64,000 bases of DNA from Istiophorus platypterus (taxonomy: Eukaryota > Chordata > Actinopteri > Istiophoriformes > Istiophoridae), in the NCBI GenBank assembly GCA_016859345.1, contig CM029112.1, positions 10,982,089 to 11,046,088 on the forward strand, read 5' to 3'. Shown in pieces: positions 13,401 through 27,139 of the stretch. Within the stretch, counting starts at the first letter, position 1; every line of letters begins with the position of its first letter. Under the pieces are notes generated by a model. That model was not told the DNA's origin and did no database searches. It saw nothing but the letters and a program-made list of their open reading frames with translations. A program made the translations under genes and the position numbers.

Positions 13401-14409
13401 GAGCTTATCAGAAAGGCTAAACAGACTAAACTGTCTTAGTCCTTCCTCCTAAAATTTTTTCACAGCTTGGAACACTTACACATACATTAGTGGTACCTTG
13501 ATAGAACCTTGTTCCTATTAATTACACTTTGTTTAGCTTTTTATATTTTCTTATTGCCAATTATATCTTTATATCCAATCAGAATTTGACTCAGCAGCAG
13601 CGATCTGTTCTTGTTTGATTTTAGGATCAATTTGTTTTGGATGTGCAATACTAGCTGATTTTCTTGTGGTATATGACCAAATTCCGACTTCTTCCCCTTG
13701 ATTTTTGTGTTCCTAAACATTTTGCTCCAAACTCAATAATTTGTTTAGTGTATATTTGCTATAGTCTCCAGTGTAAGGCCAATTTGTTAAGCTTGTTATA
13801 CAGTAAGTATACCATGTTCTATAAGATTGTCCTTCGCCCCGTGATGCATCAACACATACCTTCTTGCAAAGGAGACACTCATTAATGGGCCAAACATAGA
13901 CGAAGAAACACCACGAAGAAACAATGACCATGTATTCATTATACGCAGTTATGTCCTTCTTAATGATGTCTAAGTATGCATCTATTCAGAAATACGAGCA
14001 TGTGTGAGGTTCATGTGTTTTGTTGTTCATAACATGCCTGTGGGTTTTTTTTTTTTTCAGCTCACAACAAATAAGAAAAGCATCCCTGCAGGAGAGATAG
14101 GAATAGAGTTTGTGAGAAGGAGAACAAATTTAGGAGAAGAGTTCACCACAAAATAACATTTCACTTATTCACTTACTCCCTGCATTGTCAGTTGAAAAAA
14201 CAAGCATGCCATCTTTTGAACAAGACTAGGTCCAAGCCTAGTATGTGCTTTGCAGTGATTTTGGCTATAGTTACTTGAAAAATGATCACTCAAGAAGTTA
14301 GAAGCACATTCTCATCCATGTCAGTTGCTTTGCGTCCGTTAGATGATACGCCTAGAGATGTGTCTCTGCGGAGGGTAAGCCCAACCTCATGCACGTGGGG
14401 CTATAGCAG

Positions 14410-14442
14410 CGACTCTCATCTACGAAAAGTAGATGAGAGTCG
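14410..14442. repeat. Perfect 14-bp hairpin
   Basis: CGACTCTCATCTAC at 14410-14423 is followed by the loop GAAAA and its exact reverse complement at 14429-14442. It lies at the edge of a probable repeat unit. Confidence 0.7.
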
Positions 14443-14444
14443 TC

Positions 14445-15995
14445 ATGTTGAATACACATCCATCTTCTATCTTCATTCCTTTTCACTCCCTGATAGATTT
14501 GTTGCTAGGTGCTTTTTTTGGGGGGGGGGTCACTAAAACGCTATGAAAATTTGGTCTATCTAGGGACAAAAGTGCCAAGTTGGCATCACTCTGCCCGCCT
14601 GTAAACGCCCCCCATAATGATGTAAGAGAAACTGCTCTCGCCTGTTCATTTTGACAGAGCAATGGCCAATGGGGAACCAGCATCAGGCATTCGCGTTTAT
14701 AGGTCTGGCCCTGCTGTTGCATTCCTGCCAAAAACTGAAATTAGGTCCATATTACAGTGCCCATCAAATTTATGAAAGCAGCCTGTGCGGCATTATTTTG
14801 CAGCCAAAAAAGGCCACTTCTTACCTAAAATATTTGTCATAATGGCCTAATTTTTCTCAGTGAAAAATTTCTGGTCACACAGACTGGAAGAAGACCAAAG
14901 TTCAAAATTGTACTGCATGAGTTGAATGGAGCATATCACTGACTTTTTTTTTTTTTTTTTTCACTTTTTCTTGGACTTACAGTATAAAAAAAAATTTTCA
15001 TGAACTAAATAATTAGGCCAACACAACAAGGACAGGTTGGAAGTTTTGGGACAGACATTTTAAAAGATGAGTAAGCGATTCTGCAGGAAGATTATTTATA
15101 TTTGAACTCAGTGGCAAGTGCGCCTCTCCCCACAGTGTTCCTTCAAAAGCTCCATCCTCCAGATTCATGGACACGCATTGCCAGGGCAACAACGCTAACA
15201 ACTGGGTTAGCTGCCCAAAAGAGAAATAGGCACAATGCAGAGCGTTCTACACAGCTTGGAAGTCGATACCCTTTCTCATAGCTGAAGCAAAAACAAACAT
15301 GATATAAAATGTAATGAAAACAAACAACGTGCACAAAAACAATCCAAAACGCCGCAGAGTAAAAACTAGTAAGAGTAAGTTACTTTAGATAGTATTTTTA
15401 GAAAACTACAGTGACAGGGGAGAGGACCATAAGTTTTTAAGTAAATTAATAGGACAGGTAACGTACCTGGCATAGCATTGTGAATTATGCATCCATCCAA
15501 ACAATTCCACCCTGCTAGCAAAACTTGTGTGTTTAGGTCTTCAAGGCTATGAAGCTTTTGCACCTGGTAAAGACAAATACCACGATATAGTACAAACAAT
15601 GAGACAGCAAGTAATGTAAGTAACGTTCGTTTGGTTGTGGGTTAGCAAACTGTCATTACAGTTGCTGCTGCAAAGCTAACACGTAGAGAGGAGGAGTTGT
15701 TTTCCCGGAGCCAGAAAACCAGCTTCCGACAGCGAAACGCTCTTGCCACTATAGTAATGTCCCACCAACAACCATATACTGTCAAACTAGAAAGAATCTC
15801 TGTGGGCAAGTAATATAATGTTACCGAAACACACAAATGGGACCGTTACCTGTTGGCTATCTAACCGGTTGGGATTGGCTATCACAAAGAATAGCAAACA
15901 GGATATAACAATTCTGACCTATTGGCTCAGTGAAACTTGGACAACTGATGTTGAATCCACATCCATCTTCGTTCTTCATGCCTTTTCACTCTCTG
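14445..15995. mobile_element. Possible degraded element between two direct repeats
   Basis: A 48-bp segment at 14445-14492 recurs in direct orientation at 15948-15995 with five mismatches by eye. The 1.45 kb between them has poly-A and poly-T runs and no convincing coding capacity. This could be an old transposon or LTR-like insertion, or two copies of one short repeat. The family is not recognised. Confidence 0.3.
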
Positions 15996-16540
15996 GGGTC
16001 TCTCCACCATTGGAAACCCTCACTGGTGTTAACACGGCTCTTCACCCTCACCTGATCATAGCACTTCTTTTTCAGTGTTTTGTTCTTCTGACTTTTTCCT
16101 CTTTGGCTGTCTCTCAGCCGCCCCTCCTTGTTGACAATGTGATTATGTTGTGGAGTTCATCGCGTTAGCATGTGCCCGATTTACCTTTAAGGGACTGTTC
16201 CTCTAACTTTGTTTTACTAGATGAGCGTTAAAGGGGTGAACAACGTTAGTCATATTTTGCAGTATTCAGCACACAGTGCAATTAGATAGCACAAACATGG
16301 AGGGAGAGGGTGGGGGCTGTTTCGGGAAACTTGCCTGATTTTCCCATAAGGACAGCCTGGGAAAGATTGTCCTGGGTTATTTTCTGATGGAGCCCCAACT
16401 CGACCCCTGCTCATTATGCTCCCAGCCTCTCTCTTTCCTATAGAGGCTGATGTGAGCGTGTCCCTGTGTGAGTCTCTAGTATATCTGCATATGTATTGGC
16501 ATTTATTTTCTTGTGTGTTTTGTGCAGATGCGTGCCCCCC

Positions 16541-16582
16541 ACCCCACCACCACAACCACCACCACCACCACAACCACCACAA
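16541..16582. repeat. (ACC)n-rich simple repeat
   Basis: CCACCACCA-type repeat interrupted by ACAACC units. The poly-histidine and poly-threonine frames here are artefacts. Confidence 0.8.
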
Positions 16583-16847
16583 GAACATGTCTCCCCGTCA
16601 CACGTAAATGTGCCCTGACGGCAGTATGTGTGGGCTGCCGTGAGACGCAACCGGGCCCTCCTCATGAGGCCCCGGCCTGCCTTTCTTCCCACAGCTACTC
16701 AGCACCCGGTAGCTACAGCAAAAACGTCCATGGGAATAAGGGCCACGCAGAGGAGAAGGAACCTGGGAAGGGAGAGGGAGAAAATAGGAACATACATGGT
16801 TAATTAGCGGCTGCTATAGGAACTCGAATGTGACTGAGAAACATGGC

Positions 16848-16909
16848 AGAGAGAGAGAGACAGATTAGAGAGAGAGAGCGAGAGAGAGAGAGCGAGAGAG
16901 AGAGAGAGG
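16848..16909. repeat. (GA)n microsatellite, interrupted
   Basis: GAGA runs broken by CAGATTA and GCGA. Confidence 0.95.
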
Positions 16910-19555
16910 AGTAATGAGTGTTCTCAAAGCTGAAGTTGTCACTATTGCTACATGCACTGTATCAGATAAAAGTATAATGTTGACTCTTCCCAGCTGCTGT
17001 CTCTTGCCAACTTTACCCATAATAAGTCAATCTGTTGCTCATAAAGCTGTCTCCTATAGAGGAACCTTTTATACATAACACTATTACAGCAATTGAAAAT
17101 TATATAATATTGTTTACATAGTTGATCTTTGGTTAATTTAACCACAGTTTTAGGTCAGAAAGGGCCTGAGGTCTTCACCCAGAAAATCATTTTGTCCTTT
17201 CTCACCATTCATCTGTCAGAGGTTGGGTTAGGCAGGCTGCGTAAATGAACCTTGCTCTGGGAACAGAATCTGAGCATCATGATTTTAAAACAAATTCTGG
17301 CTCCTGTTTGTCATCTGTTTATTATATTGTTTTGTTTTATTTTTATTATTATTATGATTTACAGCTCTTTGTCTTTCCTCTTTCCCCTGTGGCCCCATGG
17401 CCCCGTCAAGGAATGTTATGACCACATCGGCGTAAGCTGAGTGCTTCACGCGAGCTGGTTATGTTAGTGAGGAACAAAGAGGCCCTCAAAGACAAAGACC
17501 TCAGGAATCTATACACTAAACTTTTAGTTATCGCAGGAGCTTTTGTTTGTTTTGTTTTATTTTGTTTTTTCACGCAGAGGAGAGCAAGACAGCGGACACA
17601 CAGAGACCTTGAGAGGTCAGACCATGGTTCACTTCGAGGTTTACTAGTCTGTTGACTCTGCGCACGCTGGCACTCCTCATTAAGGAAAGAGACGGAGACA
17701 GACAGCACAGCTGGGCTGCGCATGCCTCAGAGCTGGACAAGCCATTAGTGCACATTTTATTGTCGAGCGGATGAAAAATCCATCATGAGAACAAAATCCG
17801 GGGTTTACCAACTTGTTCTCAATCAGCTTGATAATACGTTTCCCTTAGCTACGAGCCATTTAGCCGGCAAAGTTACAAACTAAACCCATGTGGATGCTGT
17901 GTCAGCTGTGGCATTTGTGGAAAGAGCGGTTCTGTAACAGGTTATCTGTTTTCTCTTGTGCTAGAAGTGCGGGATTTCTTCTTATCGCTGTGGCTCTGAT
18001 AAGGGAGATGGAAGAGGAGAGAGTGCAGTGAGGCCTAACGGAGAAGGGGTGAGATCCAAGAGGGGGAGGTTGGGTCGAAGGGGCGTGGGGTTGACCTCCC
18101 ATCCCTCGCTCACTTAGGGGATCATCCAAAAATGTATGTGCAGTTTGACACTGGCAGGTTAACATATCCAAAGAGTCTAGATTTTTCAATGCTTTTTCAC
18201 ATGTATTGTTAAATTTTTTATTTGGTGAATTTTTTTTTGGAGAAACCATCTGACAGAAAAAAATAGTTATTCAAATTAAAACAATTTTTAAATGTCCTAA
18301 AGCATTTCTGGAGGGGATCTCTTAAGAAACACCTTCGGCGGAGATCAATAGTATTTCAAGTTTCCAATTTGCCTCCTAAATCTCAGCAATGTGCATCATG
18401 AAATCTGGCTGATTAATCCTACTCTTGTCATGATTTCAGTGGGGAAAGAAAAAACATGTAAATGTATCCTCAAAGTACAAATATGACGAATGTCTCTGAA
18501 CAACCCCAGTTTGTGTTTGCCCGTGTGCAACCTGGACAGGCATGTTTCAGCCTTTACTCCTGAAGAGAACTTCCCTATCCACTTCGTCCCTCCTCCTTTA
18601 TTTCCTCCTTTCATTCCTTCTCTGCCCTCCTGTGCTCTCAAGCTCATTCTCACCCTGCAGTCTGGTATGTCAGGTATTGGGTAACAGCAGCATGCCTGTG
18701 GTTTAGTGCAGGAAGCAAAGTGACTGCAGTTTAGCTACAGTATGTTTACTGTTACTTCACTGCTGCATTAGCACTATGACAGAAACTCTATTAAAGGGAT
18801 GAGAGCAGCTAGGCGGCACAGGTCACGTGAGGTCAGCCTGGAGCTTGCAGATGGGCTACTTGCATATTTAGATTTGATCAGCCCGCCCCCCACCTTATCA
18901 GGGAGCAGGTCACATGGTGTGGTGGGGGCATGCCACAGAGAAATCATTTTTTAAAAAAACAAACATAAAATGTATAGAGAAAATGTATGAATCTGCAGTC
19001 AAGTCTTTATTTCATATGAACATATTTTCCCTATCCCTATAGCCCTTCAGCTTTATTTTCACCTTTTCCAGTCACATGCAGATAAACACACAGTATTGCA
19101 GGTATTCTCTTTTAGAGTCATTTTTCCTCCTTCCTCTCCTACTCTCTTATTTTCAGTCACTGATAGTATAGAAAGACTCTTTTCAGTATTGTGCACGATA
19201 TTTTTTCTCCCACCGTCCGTCGTTGCCTATCACGCAAACTGCTTGGTCTCGCCTTCCAAACTATTGTGGCGCCGTTCCTTGCCCATATGCATTTTAAATG
19301 TATTTCTTCTTGATCTGTCTCTCTGTGTTGTGTGTTCATTTATGATGATACCATACCTCTGTCTTAGCCATTTTGGGTTCTGTCAGGCAGTAATTGAGGG
19401 ATGTGGCTCAAAACTTACAAGAGCCTAGTTAAATAAAGAGTGTTGAATAAAAACAAACACACATGCTGACAGATAACAGGGCTGTCGACAAAGGTTACAT
19501 GAAGAATAGGATGTGGAGGGCTTGACATCAAGGAGAGAGGTCTAATATGTGTTGA

Positions 19556-19596
19556 TTAAATGAAAAGAAAACATCTATTGCTTTCTTTTCATTTAA
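19556..19596. repeat. 15-bp hairpin, A-rich/T-rich arms
   Basis: TTAAATGAAAAGAAA at 19556-19570 pairs exactly with 19582-19596 across an 11-nt loop. Confidence 0.6.
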
Positions 19597-19896
19597 ACAA
19601 AAGTAACTATTGCTAGCAGTGGCGTCCAAAGCAATAAATAGCTTGTTTTTTTTTTTTATTTTTCAAAATCTGTGTTTGCAAGCCTGAGGCTCATCTGAAT
19701 GTGATTCAGTGCAACATGAGTGCCACTCGGCTTTATCCTCCAGAGGAATACACATCTGCTGTGTTAACAAATTGCTTAAAGCTGCCTTGTCATGCAGCAG
19801 TGGAAGGACCCAGGCTGAGGCTGGATGTGGGCTTGTAAATGTCTGATCAGCAGTGCTTATTGTTAAGACATGGTGGCTACATGAACAACATTCGAA

Positions 19897-19906
19897 GTGT
19901 GTGTGT

Positions 19907-19960
<54 letters not shown>
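19897..19960. repeat. (GT)n microsatellite
   Basis: GT dinucleotides with a single A interruption near 19911. Confidence 0.98.
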
Positions 19961-19965
<5 letters not shown>

Positions 19966-20208
19966 TGTGTTCATCCCCACATCTCCTTTTGTCATATGCA
20001 TAGTTTTCTACTTTCCTTTTAAACCATAAGTCCTTGTGTTCACTATGTAACGTTTGTACACTTGAAATGTTATAGGGCCCCTGGCATACTAGAGTGATGA
20101 ACTGTGCATTAGCAATGGTTACTCTGTGTGGGTGGTCATAAAACGTGGTTTCTCTATTGACCAAGATACAGAAGATACAGACAGAGATGGTGGAAAATGT
20201 GTGTGTGT

Positions 20209-20246
20209 GGGTGGGTGGGTGGGTGGATGGGGTGGGGGTGGGGGGG
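20209..20246 (+). repeat. G-quadruplex-forming G-rich tract
   Basis: Four GGG runs separated by single T residues (20209-20211, 20213-20215, 20217-20219, 20221-20223) are followed by further GG, GGGG, GGGGG and GGGGGG runs. The G3N1 spacing is a textbook quadruplex motif. It lies between a GT array and a CA array. Confidence 0.8.
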
Positions 20247-20398
20247 ACTGGAAAGATGGGGCAATAATAGGAGTCAATCTTGTTGTACCAGTTGCAGCTC
20301 ATCCACAATCTCTTACTTTCTCTTTCTCTACTATCTGTCCCGTAACTCTCCCAGATGTACCACGATAGAGCTCAAAGCATTCTTGTAAGGACACTTGC

Positions 20399-20409
20399 AC
20401 ACACACACA

Positions 20410-20501
<92 letters not shown>
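20399..20501. repeat. (CA)n microsatellite
   Basis: About 100 bases of CA with one CATA interruption near 20415. Confidence 0.98.
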
Positions 20502-20505
<4 letters not shown>

Positions 20506-21219
20506 GGTGGACACGCATAACAGTTGTGATTCACTACCTAAATGTCATAGTGATCTTATCTCTTACATCTGTCTGTCTTGGTTAATTTTTTCCCTTTTTT
20601 TTTCCTGGCCTCCGACTTTAACTGTCTCTCTTGTAGTAAATCTGCTCTGTTCTGTGGTTTTTATTGGTTTTCATTATAGAAATCCCTGTTTAGGTCATTA
20701 AAGCAGATGATTTAGTGTGGGTATGTTAGACAAACAAATAGTAAAACACAGGCTTTCGTGCACAGTCAGTCCACTCAGGACAAGGGGGAAAGGTAAGGCC
20801 AAGGCCTGCGGCCATGGTGAGGCTGAGGGTATAGTGCTGAAATAACTTTTACATAGTTAAGCCTATAGCACGCTGTGTGGGACAAGAATAGTGTACAGTT
20901 AATCTCATGTTATACTAAAGTTGTGGCTGTTTTCATGTCTTTACAAGAACAACTTTATCAGCCATAGAACTCATACCAAACGCTGTGATTTTTTTTTAGA
21001 AGATCATAGTTAGCCATCCGAAAACAATCTTTTTTCTTAGTGTGTCGCCAAATGTTCACTTTTTGGAGATAATAGATTTTCTTCCAACAGGAGTGGAATT
21101 TGGGCTTTTTGAGACATGAGAGATCTGTGGAGGGGATGAGAGTGATAAAGTGTCATTTTCGATGGAGCAGAAAGAGCAAGTATGGACACATGCAGTTGTT
21201 GCAGCAGGAAAGTTGTGTG

Positions 21220-21221
<2 letters not shown>

Positions 21222-21261
<40 letters not shown>

Positions 21262-21293
21262 TGTGTACGTGTGTGCGTGCGTGCGTGCGTGTG
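21222..21293. repeat. (GT)n plus GTGC/GTAC repeat
   Basis: A pure GT run to about 21258 is followed by GTAC- and GTGC-type tetranucleotide units. Confidence 0.95.
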
Positions 21294-21741
21294 ACACAGA
21301 GATGAGTCCGATCCCCAGTCGCATGGAGTCGCACCAGAGACAGAGAGACAGGGGCACTGATAAACTCTGTTAACCGACTCTGATAAAGCTTAACTTGAAG
21401 ACACCATGGAGTCAAAACATGTGCGAATGATGGCCAATGAAAGGCGCTCTGTATGAACGCCTCGAGAATGTTTTTTTTGTGGCTCTAGTTGAGCAGGAAT
21501 GGGGGGGGGGTTGAAGAAGTTTTTCTTAGGGTTTATATTTCTCTCTTTATTTTTCTCGTTCTCTCTCTTGTCTCGACCCTCTCACTCATGTGCACACACG
21601 TACTCAGGCTTGAAGGAAAACAAATATTAAACAGTAATGTTTTGTGTCCATAAATTGCTGGGTTTTATGGTTCGAGGCCTTTCCAATAATTCTGTCTTGG
21701 CTGGCAATGAAGGAAAGTCTCCTACACACACATGCACTCAT

Positions 21742-21774
<33 letters not shown>
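21742..21774. repeat. (CA)n microsatellite
   Basis: CA dinucleotides preceded by imperfect CACATGCA units. Confidence 0.95.
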
Positions 21775-21776
<2 letters not shown>

Positions 21777-24700
21777 CATACATAGTAGGGTGAGTGTATA
21801 CTGATTGGTTTGGATCATCCAGTAAGAGCTTTTCATATGAGGTCAAGCAGTGCTTTCACTCGAGGGAACTTTAGCTGAAGACATGAGCAAAACCTTTATC
21901 AATAAACGTCCGGGTCCTGTGATTTTTACAGTTCACTTGTGGCGTCGGTTGCATTGTTGCTCTTTAGCAGGCGAGTGCCTGTCCGAAGGAGACCACAGTC
22001 TGTTTAGCTGGACGGGATTTTAACAGGGCAGTAAGTCATTCGTCAAGTCTGTTATTGGTGGATTGTGTTTTTAAAGTAGATTTTATTGAGGGGCTTAGTG
22101 TGTGCAGGGCAGATCAGCAAATGTTTGGACTTGTGGTTTTTCCACAGTAGGAAAAATAGACTGGAGTGCACCTTAGACTGACATCATCTCCAATTTGTTC
22201 CCTCAAAACAAATCAGTGCAGTGTGGATTGACTGACCTACTAGAGCCAAGTCGAGGCTGAACTTACTGTATGATTAATACTTTTAAGTTATGTCTCTGGA
22301 ATGCAGAATAATTACTGTAGAAGAAATGATGTCTGTGGCTGATTTAGAGCATGACATTTCTATTTTGTGGTTTTATTTGCTAAATTTAAGTGGATTTACA
22401 CAGAATATTTTAGGTAAAATACTGATACAAATCATGTTCATTTCAAATTTCCAAAAATTACTACATCAACTGATAAGCGTCGTATCATCAATAGTGTCTT
22501 TTCCATTAGTTTACTGCAGTTTTAATCATACCACATTGATTTAATTTTGGATTCAGATTTATTATTGAGATTTCCTACCATTGCTTGATGTTATTCTCTA
22601 AAAAGACATGTATTCCTGTGTTTGCTATTAGCACTGGCTTGCATTGGTGAGAGAGAGACTTTAATGGGACTGCTAATGGAACAAATGACCTGAAGAGACA
22701 TATATTTTTATTTAGTGAAAGGGGGTAACTGAATTGTAAACTTAGACATGATTTGCTCCTCGGTTTTAACTTGCCCACTAACCCAGGGTTGTATGCAAGG
22801 CAAAAAGTCCTGCAAAGAGAGGGAGTGCTTTGGAGCCTCTATTCTGCCGAAAGCATGTTCCTTCAGACAATTTGTGTGCTGTCAAACAAGAGAAGCTTCC
22901 AGATATTTGGGACCTTTTACTGTAATTGCCAAAATTATCTTGTGCCTTATTGGCAGAGATTTTGTTGATCACAGGACATCTGCAAAGGACCAGTACAGGC
23001 TGAGAATCTCTCAACTTCTAGTTAAAAGTGCAAAAAACAGTTCACCCTGTCCTCACTTCCTCTTCAGCGCGTATCTCTGTCTGACGTTACTGTTTGAAAT
23101 GCGACCGTGACGAGAACCCGGACTTTCCTCAGGTGACCTAACAACAGAGGGGGGTTGCTGCGGTCGTGACCCTCACCCCTGTCGTCTGTGCCATCGCTTC
23201 CTCTCTCCTCTGTCTTCTGAGGCGGTCGTGGCCGCTGATCGGTTCCCAGGCCCCCGCCGACAGGTCATTTTAATGGTCATCTAGCCCAGGCCCTTGATGC
23301 TGAACTCCGGGGTTAACGCGGAACGCGTCTCTTCCGAGGCTCCGCAGATGACGGCGAGCAGCCACGGGCTACTCAGAGATACCGATGCGCCCATCAGGCG
23401 TCACAGATGGAAACACAAACACATGCCAGAGTTAGAGAAACACATGCTATTTATTTCTGTCAGCAACCTCAACGCTGTCTCACTTTTATCAGGTGCATTT
23501 AAAAGATTTATGTTTTCTTTTAGTATTTTCATGCCTTTGCCTCCCCCTCAGTCTATAGACACCGAAAACCTCATGCCCACCCACGTTCTACAACAACTCA
23601 ACCCCCCAGCGTGTCCGTCCTTCAGCCCTTCCAGTCCACACAGCAGTGGTGCACACAGAGAGTCTGAGGTATCCTGCCAATTTTATGACCAGTATCCTGG
23701 CTGCTTTATAGCCCAGCCAGTCTGGACCAGTTCATCACGCATATATAGGTCTGCCTGAGGGTTTGTGAGTGTGCGTCATTTTGAAGATGGGCTTCTGATT
23801 TCTCTTATTCATCGAAGACATGTAGAACCGCATGTGTGTAATTATCTGTTGAGCAAGTTGAAGGCCCTGTTTTCTCTCTCTCTCTTTCTCCTCTTGTAAA
23901 AGTAAAGATTAGGGTTTTCCATTTTTCATGTCGCCATTATGCAAAACAGATGCACCGTCCATCATGTGGTCAGACAACACTGTTTGTTCTGTTGTCTTGA
24001 GATGTTCCTAAGTGTCTATTATATTGTAAGTGGTTGTTTTTCTACACATAGTTGATATTTTGCAAAGATGTGATATGTGGTTGACGCACTACAGACACTC
24101 TTGTTGTGGGCTCATTGTTTCCCCCCACAGAGGGGGATTAACTGAGAGATGTACAGCACTGATTGGGGTTTCCTGTGTCAGTACGAAGCTGGAGCTGTAG
24201 TAACGACAACTTGGAATGGTAATGAAACGTTATTCTGTTTCTTGAGTACAGGGAGGAAAAATGTTGCATTTTTTCCCCCTTTGGCAAATTTGCATGAGGT
24301 CTGTGTGGAACCGGTGTGTGTTGGTGTCAGAGGGGTCACTGCAGACCTGTTGACATGGGACTCAGTCAGTTTAATTAAATCCTGAGCAAGCGTACATGCG
24401 CATGCCACCACAGGCACTGTGCGTGTGTGTGTGTGTGCGTGCATGTGTTCCGGTGCTCGCGCACCGGTTGTCAGGGGCCAGAGGATGGGGCCCGGTGAAA
24501 TTAGGAGAGAGGGGAGAGCAGCCACTTGGCAGCCCATCTGAGAGCCTCGTCACTGGGGTTCAGACACATCCACAGCTGGCCCCTCCACTGACAATCCTTG
24601 CTTTTCTTCCCCTCTCAGGAACGCAGCGCGTCAACTCTAATTCCCTTCTAATGAACTGGTCACCGAAGGTAGCTAGGCAGGCGCACTTATTAAACGCACA

Positions 24701-26779
24701 CACACTGGAAACAAAACACACACACACACACAGTGGAGAGACTATATTGCACTTCATCACATTTCAGTGCTCAGCAGGACGACTGTGCAGCTTGACTCAA
24801 CTGCCTGCTGAGGATCCTTGAACTCATCATGACTTAAAAGCTGCAGTCAGTATTCAGTGTTTTAGCCTTTAAGACCATATAAGAAAAATGCACAGTATCC
24901 TCGTGTGTGTGCCTTTTTCTTTATTGTCATTTCATTCGGGACATAGAGCTTAGAATCAGTTTTTCTGAAAGACGTTTAATACAACTCACAGTTGTTCTGA
25001 AGGGATTAACATCCTCTATGTTAATGAAACTTTTCATTCTTCTTTATTTTCTTACATAGTGGCACGTTTTTTTTAAATATTTTTCTTGTTAAATCTAAAA
25101 AGAGGCTAGGACATATATATATCTTTTCTGGCTACATGGACTTGAAAATACAGTTGCAACTTTGGACACATTGAATATCTTTTCTGGTGATTTTTTTTTA
25201 AATTTTATTCTGGTGGTTAGAAGAGTCTCTGATGATTCTTGAAATACCTCAAAAACATCAGCACATGTTTTCTTGGTTTATCAAATATCTTTCAGAAAAA
25301 CTGATTTTCAGCTCCATTACTCGAATGCGAGGACAATACATGAAAAGTTCATACTGGGCTAATAATGATCCAGATGTTATTCTGTCAGTGAAGATTCTCA
25401 CTCATCCAGGTCATAGTTATCCAAAGGAAATCTAGTCAATTATCTAGCCATTAATGCAGCCATTGATACCACTTATTTTGTTAGTGCTCCTTGCTATTGA
25501 ATCAACAGTTTAGAAATGTTAAAAGTCGCCTGAGGCCGATAGTGAGTGTCATTATGTTATTCTGTTCTCTTTCCTGTTTAAAAAACAAAAAAAACAAACG
25601 AGATTACAACTGATGAGTCATTTGGCAGATGATCACAGTTGGTTTTCTCTAATGGGGACTAAATAAATTGGAACAGTGAGGACAGTCGGGTTTGTTTGAG
25701 TTTAAGACTAAGTGTGATGTTGCGTTCGGTCCCTGTGAGCTGAAGCCTTCCACTGAAGCTGCCCTCACTCTGACCCCGTGGTTCAACTTCTCTGGTGCAG
25801 CCTTTGGAGCTCTGATGCTCATAAAGGAAACCTTTATGCACATTTAGACAGCACAAGCCCAGAGGTTTGATTGCTTTGGGAACCTGTGAGTTTACAAAGG
25901 TGACAGAATTAATCAGCTATAATATATTGTTTATTTACTTACTTCTGGCACACGCTGGCCATTTTTGGCAGAACATGATGCTTCAGAGTTTGAAATGACT
26001 ATTACTGCCAAACCATTTGTTTGTTTAGTGGATCTTTTCCATGATCTTCTGACATTTTCTCTTGCGCATCTCGGGTAGAAAGGATTTCTTTTATTATATT
26101 TCACATACTTACAGAGCACCAGAAACCAACCCAGGATTTAACATCCTGGAGAGGGTATTGCATGTCCAGTGTTGTTTCATTTCGAATCCCAGTTAATCAC
26201 CATTGGATTATTCCGCACCGATCCTTCCATTGTTGGGGAAATGTGAACACCCATGGGCCTGCAGTGTAAGTGTGCTTAAAACCATTAGCTGTGTCCAATT
26301 CCCTCACACAAGAGAAATGAAACAGAAAGAATGTGTTGTTTCACAGCCGACAATAAAGACAGGAAGAGGGTGGGGTTATTTTAAGAATAAATAGATAATC
26401 TGGTCATATGAACTGTCTTCATAGTGATTTTGAAAATAACTCAGACAGTGAAACTGCATGTGCTTTCATGGTCACACTTTTAAATCTGAGATACAGCTGC
26501 TTAGTTACAGCCAGCTGTTCATCATACTGAATATTTTTACTGATTCATTTTATACTACAGATCTGTCACATTATTAATTGGCCAAAGACTGTGTTAGTAT
26601 TGGGGAGATAAAATAAAGTCTAAAATGTTATGGTAAATCATGGTTTTAAAGTAATTTACGGTTATATTTATTGAGAAAAAGAAGGAACAATGAACCTGAT
26701 GCTCTCTACCTCAGCGTTTGTATTTGTCATTCCATTTTTAGCCACGCTAGTGGTGTGGTTCTATAGCATCAGTCTTGAA

Positions 26780-27139
26780 CTGTGGTCCAGACTGACCTAT
26801 CTCAACAACTGCTGGATGGATTGTCTTTAAATTTTGGTACATACATTCATGTCCCCCCCACCCCCACCCTTAGGATTTTAATTAGTTCAATACTGGTTTT
26901 TGACAAAATCTCTGCAAAATGACATTCCCATTAGCCTCAGTTGTACTTTGTGGTTAATGCTCATTAGTGAATTTTAGTGTGTTAACAAGCCAAACTAATG
27001 CAGTGAACACGGTAAACATTATACATGCTGAACATTAGCATGTCAGCAGAATAAATTTAGCATTTAGCTCAAAGCATTGCTGTGGCTCAGCACAGTCTCG
27101 GGGAGCCGTTAGTATGGCTGTGGACTCTTAGTCCTGTTT
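26780..27139 (+). repeat. Percomorph interspersed repeat, copy 1
   Basis: The text runs from a GGATGGATTG-like start, through TGGTACATACATTCATG and GACATTCCCATTAGCCTCAG, to AGCATTTAGCTCAAAGCA and a GGCTGTGGACTCTT-like end. I recognise this as a very common dispersed repeat of percomorph fish. A second, oppositely oriented copy lies at about 47.87-48.36 kb and shares the same landmarks in reverse complement. It has no coding capacity. The class (SINE-like or MITE) is not settled from sequence alone. Confidence 0.65.

Noticed and set aside
23294..23758. 154-codon + strand frame
   Set aside because: No recognisable motif and no conserved neighbours; length is possible by chance in 64 kb.
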